Part shown: positions 1-9,250 of the stretch, piece by piece
Numbering within the stretch: position 1 is the first letter of the stretch
Layout of the letters: every line of letters starts with the position of its first letter
Assembly (NCBI GenBank): GCA_964535575.1
Contig: CAZHTC010000001.1
Coordinates: 186,001 to 250,000 of the forward strand
Source: JAGPCK01 sp964535575
GTDB lineage: Bacteria; Bacteroidota; Bacteroidia; UKL13-3
Direction: 5' to 3'
Length of the DNA: 64,000 nucleotides
Program-made: the position numbers and the translations under genes
The notes under the pieces: model-generated
The model's database searches: none
What the model saw: only the letters and a program-made list of their open reading frames with translations
What the model was told of the DNA's origin: nothing

Positions 1-568
1 TCCATTCAAATGTATTAGTAACAGAATGTCTGTAAGTGGTAATAAATCGGGTATGCACCCCCCGGTATTTTGATAATTGCTCTTCAAATAGGGTAATCTG
101 GTATTCGTAAACACGCGTATCATTTCCAGCTTCTTTTACCAGCAAATATCCTTCATTTTTATATAGGGGTAAAATACCAACAGGGGTAACGGATATATGC
201 TCTTCAATAAACTCATAAATTTCTTTGCCTTCATCTAATGCTACTTTAAATTGAGGCAAAGCAAATTGAACAATTGTTTCAATCTCGTTCATTAATTCAT
301 CGTCCTGTACCACCTTTTCATAGGCCAGTCGGAAATTATCCAGATCAACTTTTGAAATTCGCTCCGGAAAACTACCAAACAATAACTGCTTGCCGCTGAC
401 AAAATCATTTAAATTCCGGTAGTGCATTACCAAATCGGCCAGGTGAGGATATAATTTTTGCTGTACAAAATTTTGTTTTACATGCTGCAGGTACCCCAGC
501 AAAACATATTTTTTGTGTTCGAAATCAACCAGATTTTCTATGAACCAGTTTTTATCAAGTTTCTGCAT
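1..568 (-). CDS. Conserved Bacteroidota protein, C-terminus cut by window edge
   Basis: An open frame runs from an ATG at 568 to the window edge with no stop, giving at least 189 residues that begin MQKLDKNWFIENLVDFEHKK. It has no signal peptide and no membrane segment, so it is probably cytosolic. The first half looks helical and is rich in charged and aromatic residues. The second half, from about residue 130, looks like a beta-rich domain. I know similar conserved hypothetical proteins in Bacteroidota but no function. A near-consensus -7 element (TATATTCG) lies at 594-601 on the same strand. Confidence 0.75.
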   Translation of the reverse strand, partial: MQKLDKNWFIENLVDFEHKKYVLLGYLQHVKQNFVQQKLYPHLADLVMHYRNLNDFVSGKQLLFGSFPERISKVDLDNFRLAYEKVVQDDELMNEIETIVQFALPQFKVALDEGKEIYEFIEEHISVTPVGILPLYKNEGYLLVKEAGNDTRVYEYQITLFEEQLSKYRGVHTRFITTYRHSVTNTFEW

Positions 569-644
569 AAATCAGTATCCTTTTTAACAATAACGAATAT
601 ACTCAAAACGCCATATTAAAAAGCAAACAAAATTTATACAACGG

Positions 645-2018
645 CTAAAAAGCGTGGTAGCGTAAAGTGGCATTAAGCCCAAAAAATGCAGGTGTTTGCC
701 TGGTGAAAGATTTGTCTTTAATCATTGAATTTAGTCCGTACCGCAGATACGGGGAAGCCTCCACCGAAAATTTCCCATTGAGTCGATAAGACATACCCAT
801 TCCTAAATTGAGGTTAGTTACCATTTTATAACCGGGGTACTCGGATAAACTTTGCACCACCACAAAGCCTACCCGGTCTATATCAAGATACGCGGCTGTT
901 GCGTAGGTTACTTTCATAAAACTTACTCCTGCCTCCAGTACCACATTCCATCGTTTGCTCATAGGTACATAGTAGGAAAAAGTAACAGGCACCTCGCTGC
1001 AATAAAATTTATTTACAAACGAATAAGTGCTTCCGGGCATAACAGAATCTCCCCCATGTTTGTAGTTAAAAGCTAACAAAGTAGGATCAGTTCCTCTGTA
1101 CGGATCAGAAACGGCTTTTTTAATATCATAGGTATATTTATCAGAATAAATGGTTCTTCGGAACCCGGTCGATAACATTAACCTGTCGGTAATCCGTAAT
1201 CCTGCTGAAAGACCAAATGAGGGTGCCACCCTGCCATTGCTAATCTGGTTTGTTAGTTTGGCATTGTCCAGTAGGGCTGCATTTGCGTTGCTACCGGTGG
1301 TGTATCGGGTAATTCCGTAACTTATATTATTTACAATGGCAATTGAAAACGCGGAAACAGGAGTAAACCAGCGTTCCCTTTCAAGAGGAGGCGGAAGCAA
1401 TTTGGTATTGCCATGCAACGGAAAGTCAGGAAATTTTACTTTATGAAAATTAATTACAATGGGTTCCCCAACGGCTAATTGTTGCGCAGGCATCGTGTTA
1501 GTTAATTGAGCCGGGGCAAATTCTTTTGTTGCCTTTGAGGTTGATTCATCCGTCCCGGCATGTTGCCCGGTTACCGGGGCAGGTTCCGGTTGAGCGGGTG
1601 CTATCAAGTTCTTTTCGGCAACCTTTTTCCCTGAAAATTTTTTATTACTTTTTATCTTGATGGGTGTTTTGTCAGCTATTGACATTTCCGTTTTTTCAGG
1701 TAAAGCATGCAATGGTTTTGTGAAAGGTTTGGAAACCCGATTTTCTGTTTTTGGTGTTGTAACAGTTGTTTCAACTTTGGGTTTCACCTTGCCTTTTTCG
1801 TCAATAAAATGAATACCAGCCCATAATCCTGCCGATACCCCTGCAATGATAGCAGCTATCCAATACCAGCCAATTCTCCTTTTTCGCTCAGGAGCAGTCA
1901 TTGCATTCAACCGGGCATCCAATTTCTCCCACAAAGCGTCCGATGGGGTTTCGCTGTGGTTGTAAACCTTATCACGCAGTTTGTCGGTTACTTTATCCTG
2001 ATTTTGCCAATCGCTCAT
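645..2018 (-). CDS. Anti-sigma-like membrane protein with C-terminal beta-barrel domain
   Basis: This is a 457-residue protein. A short cytosolic N-terminus (about 1-47) is followed by one hydrophobic segment (about 49-68), a Lys/Pro/Thr-rich linker (about 70-200) and a C-terminal region (about 210-457). That last region has the alternating pattern of an outer-membrane beta-barrel and ends in Tyr-His-Ala-Phe. Its start lies inside the sigma-factor gene, with a 26-bp overlap, so the two are translationally coupled and it is probably the sigma factor's anti-sigma partner. I do not see a classical zinc anti-sigma motif. The combination of an inner-membrane anchor and a barrel in one chain is odd. 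Confidence 0.7.
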   Translation of the reverse strand: MSDWQNQDKVTDKLRDKVYNHSETPSDALWEKLDARLNAMTAPERKRRIGWYWIAAIIAGVSAGLWAGIHFIDEKGKVKPKVETTVTTPKTENRVSKPFTKPLHALPEKTEMSIADKTPIKIKSNKKFSGKKVAEKNLIAPAQPEPAPVTGQHAGTDESTSKATKEFAPAQLTNTMPAQQLAVGEPIVINFHKVKFPDFPLHGNTKLLPPPLERERWFTPVSAFSIAIVNNISYGITRYTTGSNANAALLDNAKLTNQISNGRVAPSFGLSAGLRITDRLMLSTGFRRTIYSDKYTYDIKKAVSDPYRGTDPTLLAFNYKHGGDSVMPGSTYSFVNKFYCSEVPVTFSYYVPMSKRWNVVLEAGVSFMKVTYATAAYLDIDRVGFVVVQSLSEYPGYKMVTNLNLGMGMSYRLNGKFSVEASPYLRYGLNSMIKDKSFTRQTPAFFGLNATLRYHAF

Positions 2019-2556
2019 ACAAACTTTTATTATGCTTTAACAACAGCTGCTGAATATACATTCGGGCACGGGCCACCTGAGACTTGGAAGTGCCTACTGC
2101 AATATCCAAATGCTCAGCAATTTCTTTATGCGAATACCCCTCAATAGCAAAAAGATTAAATATTACCCGGTATCCATCGGGCAGTAACTGTATTAAATTC
2201 ACTATTTCTTTTGCTGACATTTTATCAATCACATCTTCATTTACCACATTATCATGATGCTCAGGCATGGGCTCATCTTTATACTTGCGCAACCGACTTT
2301 TGTAAATATTAATTGCGGTAAATACAATTACCCTGCGCACCCATCCCTCAAACGAACCAAGTTTTTGATAAGTAACAATGCTTTGAAAAACCCTGATAAA
2401 TCCTTCCTGCAACATATCTTCGGCTTCTTCCCGGCTTTCGGCATACCGCATACACACACCCAGCATTTTGGATGCATACTTATCATAAAGAGCTTTTTGA
2501 AATACCCGTTCTCCACGGATACAGCCCTCTATCATTTCATCTTCGGTATATTTCAC
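1993..2556 (-). CDS. ECF RNA polymerase sigma factor (sigma-70 family)
   Basis: This 187-residue protein has the two-domain plan of an extracytoplasmic-function sigma factor. Sigma-70 region 2 is at about residues 20-85, including the acidic AEDMLQEGFIRVFQSI stretch that contacts the -10 element. Region 4 is at about 120-175, with a helix-turn-helix around GYSHKEIAEHLDIAVGTSKS. It would direct RNA polymerase to a small regulon, gated by the overlapping membrane protein downstream. The first codon is GTG at 2556; the next in-frame ATG is seven codons in. No upstream in-frame ATG exists. The target genes cannot be read from this sequence. Confidence 0.9.
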   Translation of the reverse strand: MKYTEDEMIEGCIRGERVFQKALYDKYASKMLGVCMRYAESREEAEDMLQEGFIRVFQSIVTYQKLGSFEGWVRRVIVFTAINIYKSRLRKYKDEPMPEHHDNVVNEDVIDKMSAKEIVNLIQLLPDGYRVIFNLFAIEGYSHKEIAEHLDIAVGTSKSQVARARMYIQQLLLKHNKSLYERLAKSG

Positions 2557-2863
2557 GATGCGTAACGTAAGCCCGGGATTTAAAATTACCGGACTGGGAT
2601 TGGTACTAAGTTACTAAAACTTTTTACATCTCCAGCCCGGATTCACCATTGTTTACTAACCTAACTTCTTACTAAATCAATTTTAACCGGAGTATGGTTG
2701 CCTGATAGAGGAATTTTTTTCAGTCAATGGATTTAACCTGTCAGCTATTCTGATAAAAATGTCAGTGAAACCAGCAAAAAATGTCACCTTTGTTCCTTTG
2801 GCACTTTTGCTGATAAGGCAGGTACACAAAACCATTTAAACTTTAAAAATTATTCAAAAAAAT
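2557..2863 (+). promoter_or_regulatory. Divergent control region between the sigma factor and groES
   Basis: This 307-bp AT-rich intergenic region holds no gene that I can see. It must carry the groESL promoter. TGTCA occurs three times on the plus strand (2739, 2760 and 2782), followed by a TTTGGCAC block at 2797-2804. There is no CIRCE operator (TTAGCACTC-N9-GAGTGCTAA) and no clear TAnnTTTG element, so heat-shock control here is probably not of the HrcA/CIRCE type. The TGTCA repeats are an inferred candidate operator only. Confidence 0.45.
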
Positions 2864-3139
2864 ATGGCAGTAAGTCTTAAACCATTGGCAGACAGAGTTC
2901 TGGTTGAACCTGCTCCTGCAGAAGAGAAAACATCAGGAGGAATTATCATACCTGACACAGCAAAAGAAAAACCTCAAAGAGGTAAAGTAGTGGCAGCCGG
3001 TGAAGGCAAAAAAGATGAGCCAATGACCGTGAAGGCCGGAGATACCGTTCTTTACGGGAAATATGCCGGAACCGAAATAACGGTTGACGGTAAAGACTAC
3101 CTCATTATGCGCGAGTCTGACATTTTCGCAATCATTTAA
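2864..3139 (+). CDS. groES: Co-chaperonin GroES (Hsp10)
   Basis: This 91-residue protein shows the GroES fold from end to end. It has an N-terminal LKPLADRVLVEPAPAEEKTS strand, the mobile loop around TSGGIIIPDTAKEKPQRGKV (about 23-42) that docks on GroEL, and the roof/C-terminal strands ending in the typical YLIMRESDIFAII. It forms the heptameric lid of the GroEL folding chamber in the cytosol. It is 33 bp upstream of groEL and surely cotranscribed. Length and order are normal for the family. Confidence 0.98.
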   Translation: MAVSLKPLADRVLVEPAPAEEKTSGGIIIPDTAKEKPQRGKVVAAGEGKKDEPMTVKAGDTVLYGKYAGTEITVDGKDYLIMRESDIFAII

Positions 3140-3172
3140 ATCAGTTTAACCTTAAAATAAACAATAAAAAAT

Positions 3173-4810
3173 ATGGCTAAGAAAATTCAATATAACGTAG
3201 AAGCCCGCGATGGATTGAAACGCGGTGTGGATGCATTGGCAAATGCAGTAAAAGTAACCCTTGGCCCTAAAGGCCGTAATGTAGTTATTGATAAAAAATT
3301 CGGTTCACCTGCAGTAACCAAAGACGGTGTAACTGTTGCTAAAGAAATTGAACTGAAAGACCCGATTGAAAACATGGGTGCCCAAATGGTAAAAGAAGTA
3401 GCCAGCAAAACTGCTGATCAGGCAGGAGACGGAACTACTACCGCTACCGTATTGGCTCAGGCAATTGTAACTGCAGGTATGAAAAACGTAGCTGCCGGAG
3501 CAAATCCTATGGATTTAAAACGTGGTATTGACAAAGCCGTTGAAGCCATTGTAGAAAACCTGAAAAAGCAGTCGCAAAAAGTTGGTGACGACAATAACAA
3601 AATTCAGCAGGTTGCTTCCATCTCGGCCAATAACGATGAAGTAATTGGTAAACTGATTGCCGATGCAATGGCTAAGGTTGGAAAAGAAGGTGTCATTACT
3701 GTTGAAGAAGCAAAAGGAACCGAAACTGAAGTAAAAACAGTAGAAGGTATGCAGTTTGACCGTGGTTACCTTTCTCCTTACTTTGTAACCAATGCCGAGA
3801 AAATGGAAGCCGAAATGGATGCTCCTTTCATTCTGATTTATGATAAAAAAATCAGCAACATGAAAGAGTTGCTTCCTATTTTAGAGCAAGTGGTACAAAC
3901 CGGAAAACCTCTTTTGATTATTGCTGAGGATATAGAAGGTGAAGCATTAGCAACATTGGTAGTAAATAAAATTCGTGGTGCATTGAAAATTGCTGCAGTA
4001 AAAGCTCCGGGCTTTGGCGACAGAAGAAAAGCTATGCTCGAAGATATTGCTATCCTTACAGGTGGTACAGTGATAAGTGAAGAGCGCGGATTTAAATTAG
4101 AGAACGCTGATATCACATATTTAGGTAAAGCTGAAAAAATATCAATCGATAAAGACAATACTACCATTATCAACGGTGCCGGCAAAAAAGAAGATATTCA
4201 GGCGCGCGTTGGTCAGATTAAAGCACAAATTGACAGCACTACCAGCGACTACGATCGTGAAAAATTACAGGAGCGTTTGGCTAAATTAGCCGGTGGCGTT
4301 GCTGTATTGTACATTGGTGCTGCAACCGAAGTGGAAATGAAGGAGAAAAAAGACCGTGTGGATGATGCCTTGCACGCAACCCGTGCTGCCGTAGAAGAAG
4401 GTATTGTTGCCGGTGGTGGTGTGGCTTACATTCGTGCACTTGAAGTATTAGAAAAACTGAAAGGTGCCAATGAAGACGAGAACACAGGTATTGCCATTAT
4501 TAAACGTGCTATAGAAGAACCATTGCGTCAGATTGTGGCCAATGCAGGTGGTGAAGGAAGTGTGGTTGTAAATAAAGTACGTGAAGGCAAAGCTGATTTT
4601 GGTTACAATGCCCGCACCGAAAAATTTGAGAACCTGATTGCAGCCGGTGTTATTGACCCTACTAAAGTAACTCGTGTGGCTTTACAAAATGCTGCATCGG
4701 CCGCTGCCATGATACTTACTACCGAATGTGCACTGGTAGAGGAAAAAGAAGAAAAAGCACCAGCTATGCCGGGCGGAATGCCGGGTGGTATGGGCGGAAT
4801 GGATTATTAA
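3173..4810 (+). CDS. groEL: Chaperonin GroEL (Hsp60)
   Basis: This 545-residue ATP-dependent chaperonin matches the family in length and order. The equatorial ATP-binding motif DGTTTATVLAQAIV (preceded by QAGDG) is near residue 87. The apical domain spans about 190-370, and the second equatorial half carries VEEGIVAGGGVAY near 411. The C-terminus is the usual flexible Gly-Met tail with GGMPGGMGGM. It encloses unfolded proteins under the GroES lid. The gene ends 22 bp before a strong bidirectional terminator. Nothing is unusual. Confidence 0.98.
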   Translation: MAKKIQYNVEARDGLKRGVDALANAVKVTLGPKGRNVVIDKKFGSPAVTKDGVTVAKEIELKDPIENMGAQMVKEVASKTADQAGDGTTTATVLAQAIVTAGMKNVAAGANPMDLKRGIDKAVEAIVENLKKQSQKVGDDNNKIQQVASISANNDEVIGKLIADAMAKVGKEGVITVEEAKGTETEVKTVEGMQFDRGYLSPYFVTNAEKMEAEMDAPFILIYDKKISNMKELLPILEQVVQTGKPLLIIAEDIEGEALATLVVNKIRGALKIAAVKAPGFGDRRKAMLEDIAILTGGTVISEERGFKLENADITYLGKAEKISIDKDNTTIINGAGKKEDIQARVGQIKAQIDSTTSDYDREKLQERLAKLAGGVAVLYIGAATEVEMKEKKDRVDDALHATRAAVEEGIVAGGGVAYIRALEVLEKLKGANEDENTGIAIIKRAIEEPLRQIVANAGGEGSVVVNKVREGKADFGYNARTEKFENLIAAGVIDPTKVTRVALQNAASAAAMILTTECALVEEKEEKAPAMPGGMPGGMGGMDY

Positions 4811-4832
4811 GATTTTTAAAAATCCGTTGCAT

Positions 4833-4867
4833 AAAAAAACCCGAATCAAATATGATTCGGGTTTTTT
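4833..4867. terminator. Bidirectional terminator between groEL and the GSCFA gene
   Basis: A 9-bp stem (CCCGAATCA at 4840-4848 with TGATTCGGG at 4853-4861) and a 4-base loop are flanked by an A6 run on the left and a T6 run on the right. It therefore works as an intrinsic terminator on both strands, as expected between convergent genes. Confidence 0.9.
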
Positions 4868-4870
4868 ATT

Positions 4871-5842
4871 TTATGAAAAATACTGTTCGTCTTCACTGAA
4901 ATCTATAAACGAATAGGCTGTTTTTAATTCATTTATTTTTTCGCGCATGATGCAGGTAAAACGCGCCCACTCCTCGGGCACTTTATGCAACGGTCGATGT
5001 GCTTTTGCCGTAAGTACCCCCTCATAATTTTTAACAAATGCTTTCGTTTCACTATCCATAAAACTCTCGGCAAACTTCATCCACACATACTCAACTGCCT
5101 GTTTATTGGGATGCACCATATCGGCTTCAAAAAAACGGTAATCGCGCAGCACGTCAATAACCATTTCGTAAGCCGGAAAATAAAAACAATCTTTATGTTG
5201 TTGCACCATGCGGTGAACACTTTGCAGCAAAACAGATTTGCTCAGGTTATTCTCAACCAATCCATCTCGCACATATCTTACAGGGCTCACAGTAAACATA
5301 AATTTTGCTGAACTGTTCAGTTGTTTCATTCTGGCATAAACTTCATCAAAAAGGGTTTCTATTTCACCGGGCTGCAACAATCGCTTTTCAAATAAATCAG
5401 CAGGCAATTTATGGCAATTGGCCACTACCGTTTTCGACTCCTTCCATTCATAAACCCAGGCTGAACCAAATGTAAGAATGATCCAATCGGTGGTTTTTAA
5501 AAACCCGTGACTGGCTTGCATCCTTTCATTTATGTTTTGCAGCAGCCCCGATTGGGAAGTGTTGCCAAAAACACCGTGATGGTGGATAGAGTGCCAGAGT
5601 TTATCCTGTTGCACACAATCGGAAGCAGTGTAAGGTTCTTGCGATACATCGTGTTGAAGCCCCTGTAATATACTTACCGGATTAAACAAAATACCATTGG
5701 GATTGCTATGCAACACAAAGCGATTTCGCAAAAAATACTCCGACATATTTGCGGCAAAACACGAACCCGATAACCACACCGGCTTGCGGATACTGAGCGT
5801 AGTAGCCGGAACTGCCGGATTAAATTCGAGTTGAAACTTCAT
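4871..5842 (-). CDS. GSCFA domain-containing protein
   Basis: This 323-residue protein carries the family's defining motif, GSCFA, at about residues 26-30, followed by a long domain with conserved Trp, His and Asn positions such as HSIHHHGVFGN and DMVHPN. The layout resembles SGNH/GDSL-type esterase folds: a Ser near the N-terminus and a late Asp-x-x-His pair (MVHPN). That makes an ester or acyl hydrolase role an inference, not an established one. It has no signal peptide. The start ATG is at 5842. It is a single gene, convergent with groEL. Confidence 0.85.
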   Translation of the reverse strand: MKFQLEFNPAVPATTLSIRKPVWLSGSCFAANMSEYFLRNRFVLHSNPNGILFNPVSILQGLQHDVSQEPYTASDCVQQDKLWHSIHHHGVFGNTSQSGLLQNINERMQASHGFLKTTDWIILTFGSAWVYEWKESKTVVANCHKLPADLFEKRLLQPGEIETLFDEVYARMKQLNSSAKFMFTVSPVRYVRDGLVENNLSKSVLLQSVHRMVQQHKDCFYFPAYEMVIDVLRDYRFFEADMVHPNKQAVEYVWMKFAESFMDSETKAFVKNYEGVLTAKAHRPLHKVPEEWARFTCIMREKINELKTAYSFIDFSEDEQYFS

Positions 5843-5922
5843 ATGTCAATTTACGAATGCAAGTTACTACATTTTTCGCCAGCAGATAAACTGACTTTGC
5901 TGAAAAGGATTTAAAAACAAGA

Positions 5923-5946
5923 CCCCGTAGCATCACTGCTACAGGG
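5923..5946 (-). terminator. Hairpin ending the TonB receptor/DUF4249 transcript
   Basis: A hairpin with a GTAGCA/TGCTAC core plus a C-G extension and one mismatch is followed, on the minus strand, by a T-rich stretch. It lies 30 bp past the stop of the DUF4249 gene and before the GSCFA gene. Confidence 0.55.
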
Positions 5947-5975
5947 CATTTGTTTAACCTTAATCTATGATGAAA

Positions 5976-6785
5976 CTATTTAATCTTTACTCCATTGTAC
6001 TTGATGGCAACCGTATTAAAATAACCCAATGCACCACCCGTTATGTTGGTGGGTAAATTGGCAGGCGGTGCATCAAAAAATCCATTCGGATTCATTTGAA
6101 ACAGCAACGCCAAATAATAATCATAAGCCGGCTTGGTAAACGACTGGCTTTCGAGTACCACACTATCGCCCAAAGCCACCGGAAACGGGGTAGTAAAAGT
6201 GATGTAATTGCCATCTACAAAATCATCGTTTACCACAATAAAACGGTCGGCCCGGTTGGAGAAAAAACCATTTACAATAAATTTAAAGCGGTAATTATTC
6301 CCTTTGCCAGCGGGTTCCTGGGCATACATGGTTACATAATATCCGTTCTCGGGGTACAGAATACTTTCTTCGTGATATTTATAAGAAAGCGAATCTACAT
6401 TTGAGATGGGGAGAATTTCTCCGCTGGCAGTGTACACCTTATTCTGATAGTTTACATATAACTGATAAGTGCGCCCTATTTCACCTTTGGGAAATGAGGC
6501 TGTGGTTTTGTATTCGCCCGGCAATTGTTCAGCAAGAGTATCTGTATTTCCGGCATTGTCCCGGATAATCACTATTGCACCCGTAGCTCTGTCGGTAGGA
6601 GCATTTTTAAGGTATGGTCCCGTAAGTGATAGTTTAACTGTATAAGGCCCGGGCTGGTCTGTTACCATTCCGTCAATTACCAATTGTTTGGTTGATTCAT
6701 CCAGATCATAACTGATTACTTCCTGGCAGGAAGAAAACAGGGCACCCGTTAAAATCAGAAAAATGTATAAGCTGTTTTTTTTCAT
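5976..6785 (-). CDS. DUF4249 family lipoprotein
   Basis: This 269-residue protein begins with a lipoprotein signal peptide ending in the lipobox LFSSC (Cys at about 20), so it should be anchored in the outer membrane. The rest is a beta-rich domain, starting with a KQLVIDGMVTDQPGPYTVKL strand typical of the DUF4249 family. In Bacteroidota these proteins are encoded with a TonB-dependent receptor, and that is the case here: the gene starts 10 bp after the receptor stop. By analogy with SusD-type pairs it may help capture the receptor's substrate, but the substrate is unknown. Confidence 0.85.
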   Translation of the reverse strand: MKKNSLYIFLILTGALFSSCQEVISYDLDESTKQLVIDGMVTDQPGPYTVKLSLTGPYLKNAPTDRATGAIVIIRDNAGNTDTLAEQLPGEYKTTASFPKGEIGRTYQLYVNYQNKVYTASGEILPISNVDSLSYKYHEESILYPENGYYVTMYAQEPAGKGNNYRFKFIVNGFFSNRADRFIVVNDDFVDGNYITFTTPFPVALGDSVVLESQSFTKPAYDYYLALLFQMNPNGFFDAPPANLPTNITGGALGYFNTVAIKYNGVKIK

Positions 6786-6795
6786 ACTGCAGTTC

Positions 6796-9141
6796 TCAGA
6801 ATTTAAAGTTCCAGGTTACCGATGGAATAAATGTAAAAAGGTATGTTTTTACCGCCTGGTATGTATCGGGGTATCCTTCGCGTTGCCTGAATACAATTGA
6901 GTAGGCATTTTTGCGTCCGTACGCATTGAAGAGGGAGAATGTCCAGTTGGCTTTGAATTTTTTGCCCTCATATTTTTTAGGGTATAAAGTTGCCGCCATA
7001 TCCAGGCGATGGTAATCCGGCATGCGGTAATTGTTGCGCGATGATACGTAAGGAACCACATATCCGTCAAACTCATAGCGGGCATTGGGCGCAGTAAAGG
7101 CGCCACCGGTTACATAGATAAAATTGGCGGAGAATGTCCATTTCTTACTGTGCTCATACGTAAACACCCAAGATAAATTATGGCGATGATCGTAACGGGT
7201 AGGGTAAGCCTTGTTGTTATTTATACCGTCAATTTTTCTATCTGCTTTTGATAAGGTATAACTCATCCACGCATCCACTTTACCTGTTTTCTTTTTTACC
7301 ATCAATTCCAAACCATAGGAAGTACCTGTGCCGGCCATTAATTGCGATTCGAGGTATTTATTCAAAAACAGATTTGCATTATCTACATAATCCACCTGAT
7401 TGTACATTCTTTTATAATATACTTCGGCCGATGTTTGCAGTGTATTTTCATTGAAATTCCTGAAATATCCTGCTGCTACCTGATCGGCATATTGCGGTTT
7501 GATATTAGGACTGCTATTGATATAAATATCGGTGGGCGAAGCTGAATTTGTATTGGACACCAAATGCAAATACTGATAGGTTCTGTTATAAGATGCCTTT
7601 ACCGAGCTGTTTTCGTTTATAGAGTACTTCATGGAAACACGAGGTTCCCATCCCGTATAAGTATGATAAATCACTCCGCTGCCATAGTCAACCGAATCTT
7701 TTGTATCGGGATTATTTCCATAACGATTTGCTCCGTAGGTGAACACAGTGGCAGAACCTACATTGTGAAACACAGAAAACCGGATTCCGTAATCTACCGT
7801 AAGACGTGAACTTATTTTTTGTTCATTATCGATATAATAATAATGCTCCAGGGAATTGCTCACAGGCAATTTTTGTTCATTAATTACTGATTTCGGATTG
7901 TTTGGTCCCGCTTTACCCGGAAACAGAGCATGCCAGGTAATTCCTGCCCCGAAACGAATGGTATTTTTAGGACTAACGTAGTAAGTAAAATCTCCTTTCA
8001 CTGTTTGGTCCGACATATCCGACTTCCATAAGAACCCTTGTGATTCTTCGGTTTCTGCTTCAAGTTTATAATTATAGCTGCTGGTGATGAGTGTTACGTT
8101 CGAAAACAGTTTTTTATTAAAGACATGGTTCCATCGCAGTGTTCCCGTAGCATTTCCCCAGCCTTGAGTAAACGTTTTGTCAAATCCGAGAATATCGCGC
8201 CCGAAATATCCTGAAACAAAAATGCGGTTATTGTCATTAATGGTGTAGTTTACTTTTGCATTCAGATCATAAAAATACAATTTACTTTTTTGCACTTCTT
8301 TGTCGGGCGACAATTTCAAAAACATATCTGCATAAGTTCTACGGGCTGAAATGATGAAGGAACTTTTTTCTTTCACAATGGGCCCTTCAAGGGTAATACG
8401 ACTCGAGATAGTTCCAATGCCACCCGATGCCGAGAAATGTTTTGAATTGCCGTCTTTCATTTTTACATCCAGCACTGACGATAGCCGGCCACCGAACTGA
8501 GCGGGTATTGCCCCCTTATACAATTCAGCATCCTTTATGGCATCGGCATTAAACACCGAGAAAAAACCGAAAAGATGGGAAGGATTGTATACAATAGCCT
8601 CATCCAGTAAAATCAAATTCTGGTCAACATTGCCCCCTCGTACGTAAAATCCGGTGCTCCCTTCTCCTCCTGTTTGCACTCCGGGCATAAATTGCAATGC
8701 ACGCAAAATGTCAACTTCTCCAAGCAGCGCAGGCATTTTTTTGAGCGACTGAATATCTACACTCATCACACTCATTCGGGTGGATTCAATATTATCATTT
8801 CCTTTTGTTGCCTGAACTTTTACTTCCCTCAGTTCATTTTTATCATCGCTCATTTCGGGTCTAAGTACCACATCGGTTTTTAAATCAACGTCAATAGCCA
8901 GAGACTTGTATCCGATATAGGAAAACAGAATTTTGTATTTGCCCTCGGGCAGTGTGAGCGAAAAAAAACCATAGGAGTTGGTTACCGTTCCAATACTTTG
9001 CCCTTCAACTTTCACCATCACACCTATCAGTTCTTCTCCTGTTTTTTGGTCTTTCACCCTGCCGCTAACCGTATGTTTATGCTGGGCCTTAACGGATAGC
9101 ACACCTGCAAACATAAATATACCTATAAGAAATTGTTTCAT
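6796..9141 (-). CDS. TonB-dependent outer-membrane receptor with carboxypeptidase-like N-domain
   Basis: This 781-residue protein has a signal peptide (about 1-19), a carboxypeptidase-regulatory-like beta-sandwich (about 22-105, HTVSGRVKDQKTGEELIGVM), a TonB plug (about 110-230, with FYVRGGNVDQNLILLDEA) and a 22-strand-type barrel to the C-terminus, which ends in WNFKF. It imports a ligand across the outer membrane using TonB energy. It heads a two-gene unit with the DUF4249 lipoprotein. The absence of SusC/RagA signatures, and pairing with DUF4249 rather than SusD, argue against classic glycan uptake. The substrate cannot be read. Confidence 0.9.
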   Translation of the reverse strand: MKQFLIGIFMFAGVLSVKAQHKHTVSGRVKDQKTGEELIGVMVKVEGQSIGTVTNSYGFFSLTLPEGKYKILFSYIGYKSLAIDVDLKTDVVLRPEMSDDKNELREVKVQATKGNDNIESTRMSVMSVDIQSLKKMPALLGEVDILRALQFMPGVQTGGEGSTGFYVRGGNVDQNLILLDEAIVYNPSHLFGFFSVFNADAIKDAELYKGAIPAQFGGRLSSVLDVKMKDGNSKHFSASGGIGTISSRITLEGPIVKEKSSFIISARRTYADMFLKLSPDKEVQKSKLYFYDLNAKVNYTINDNNRIFVSGYFGRDILGFDKTFTQGWGNATGTLRWNHVFNKKLFSNVTLITSSYNYKLEAETEESQGFLWKSDMSDQTVKGDFTYYVSPKNTIRFGAGITWHALFPGKAGPNNPKSVINEQKLPVSNSLEHYYYIDNEQKISSRLTVDYGIRFSVFHNVGSATVFTYGANRYGNNPDTKDSVDYGSGVIYHTYTGWEPRVSMKYSINENSSVKASYNRTYQYLHLVSNTNSASPTDIYINSSPNIKPQYADQVAAGYFRNFNENTLQTSAEVYYKRMYNQVDYVDNANLFLNKYLESQLMAGTGTSYGLELMVKKKTGKVDAWMSYTLSKADRKIDGINNNKAYPTRYDHRHNLSWVFTYEHSKKWTFSANFIYVTGGAFTAPNARYEFDGYVVPYVSSRNNYRMPDYHRLDMAATLYPKKYEGKKFKANWTFSLFNAYGRKNAYSIVFRQREGYPDTYQAVKTYLFTFIPSVTWNFKF

Positions 9142-9166
9142 AGAAACCGTTTTTGAAATCAGGGCA

Positions 9167-9174
9167 CAAAACTA
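9167..9174 (-). promoter_or_regulatory. Putative -7 element (TAGTTTTG) of the TonB receptor gene
   Basis: A perfect TAnnTTTG Bacteroidota -7 element lies 25 bp upstream of the start codon. No clear -33 TTG lies 19-21 bp further upstream. Confidence 0.5.
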
Positions 9175-9250
9175 TTAATGACGCCCCGTTTAAATGAAAG
9201 AAAAAGGACAAAATGCAGATAATAGCCGATAAAATGCGGTAAGCTGTGTT

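Noticed and set aside
2797..2810. Sigma-54-type promoter upstream of groES (TGGCAC...TTGC)
   Set aside because: The spacing between the two halves is 2 bp instead of 5, so the -24/-12 pattern is not met.
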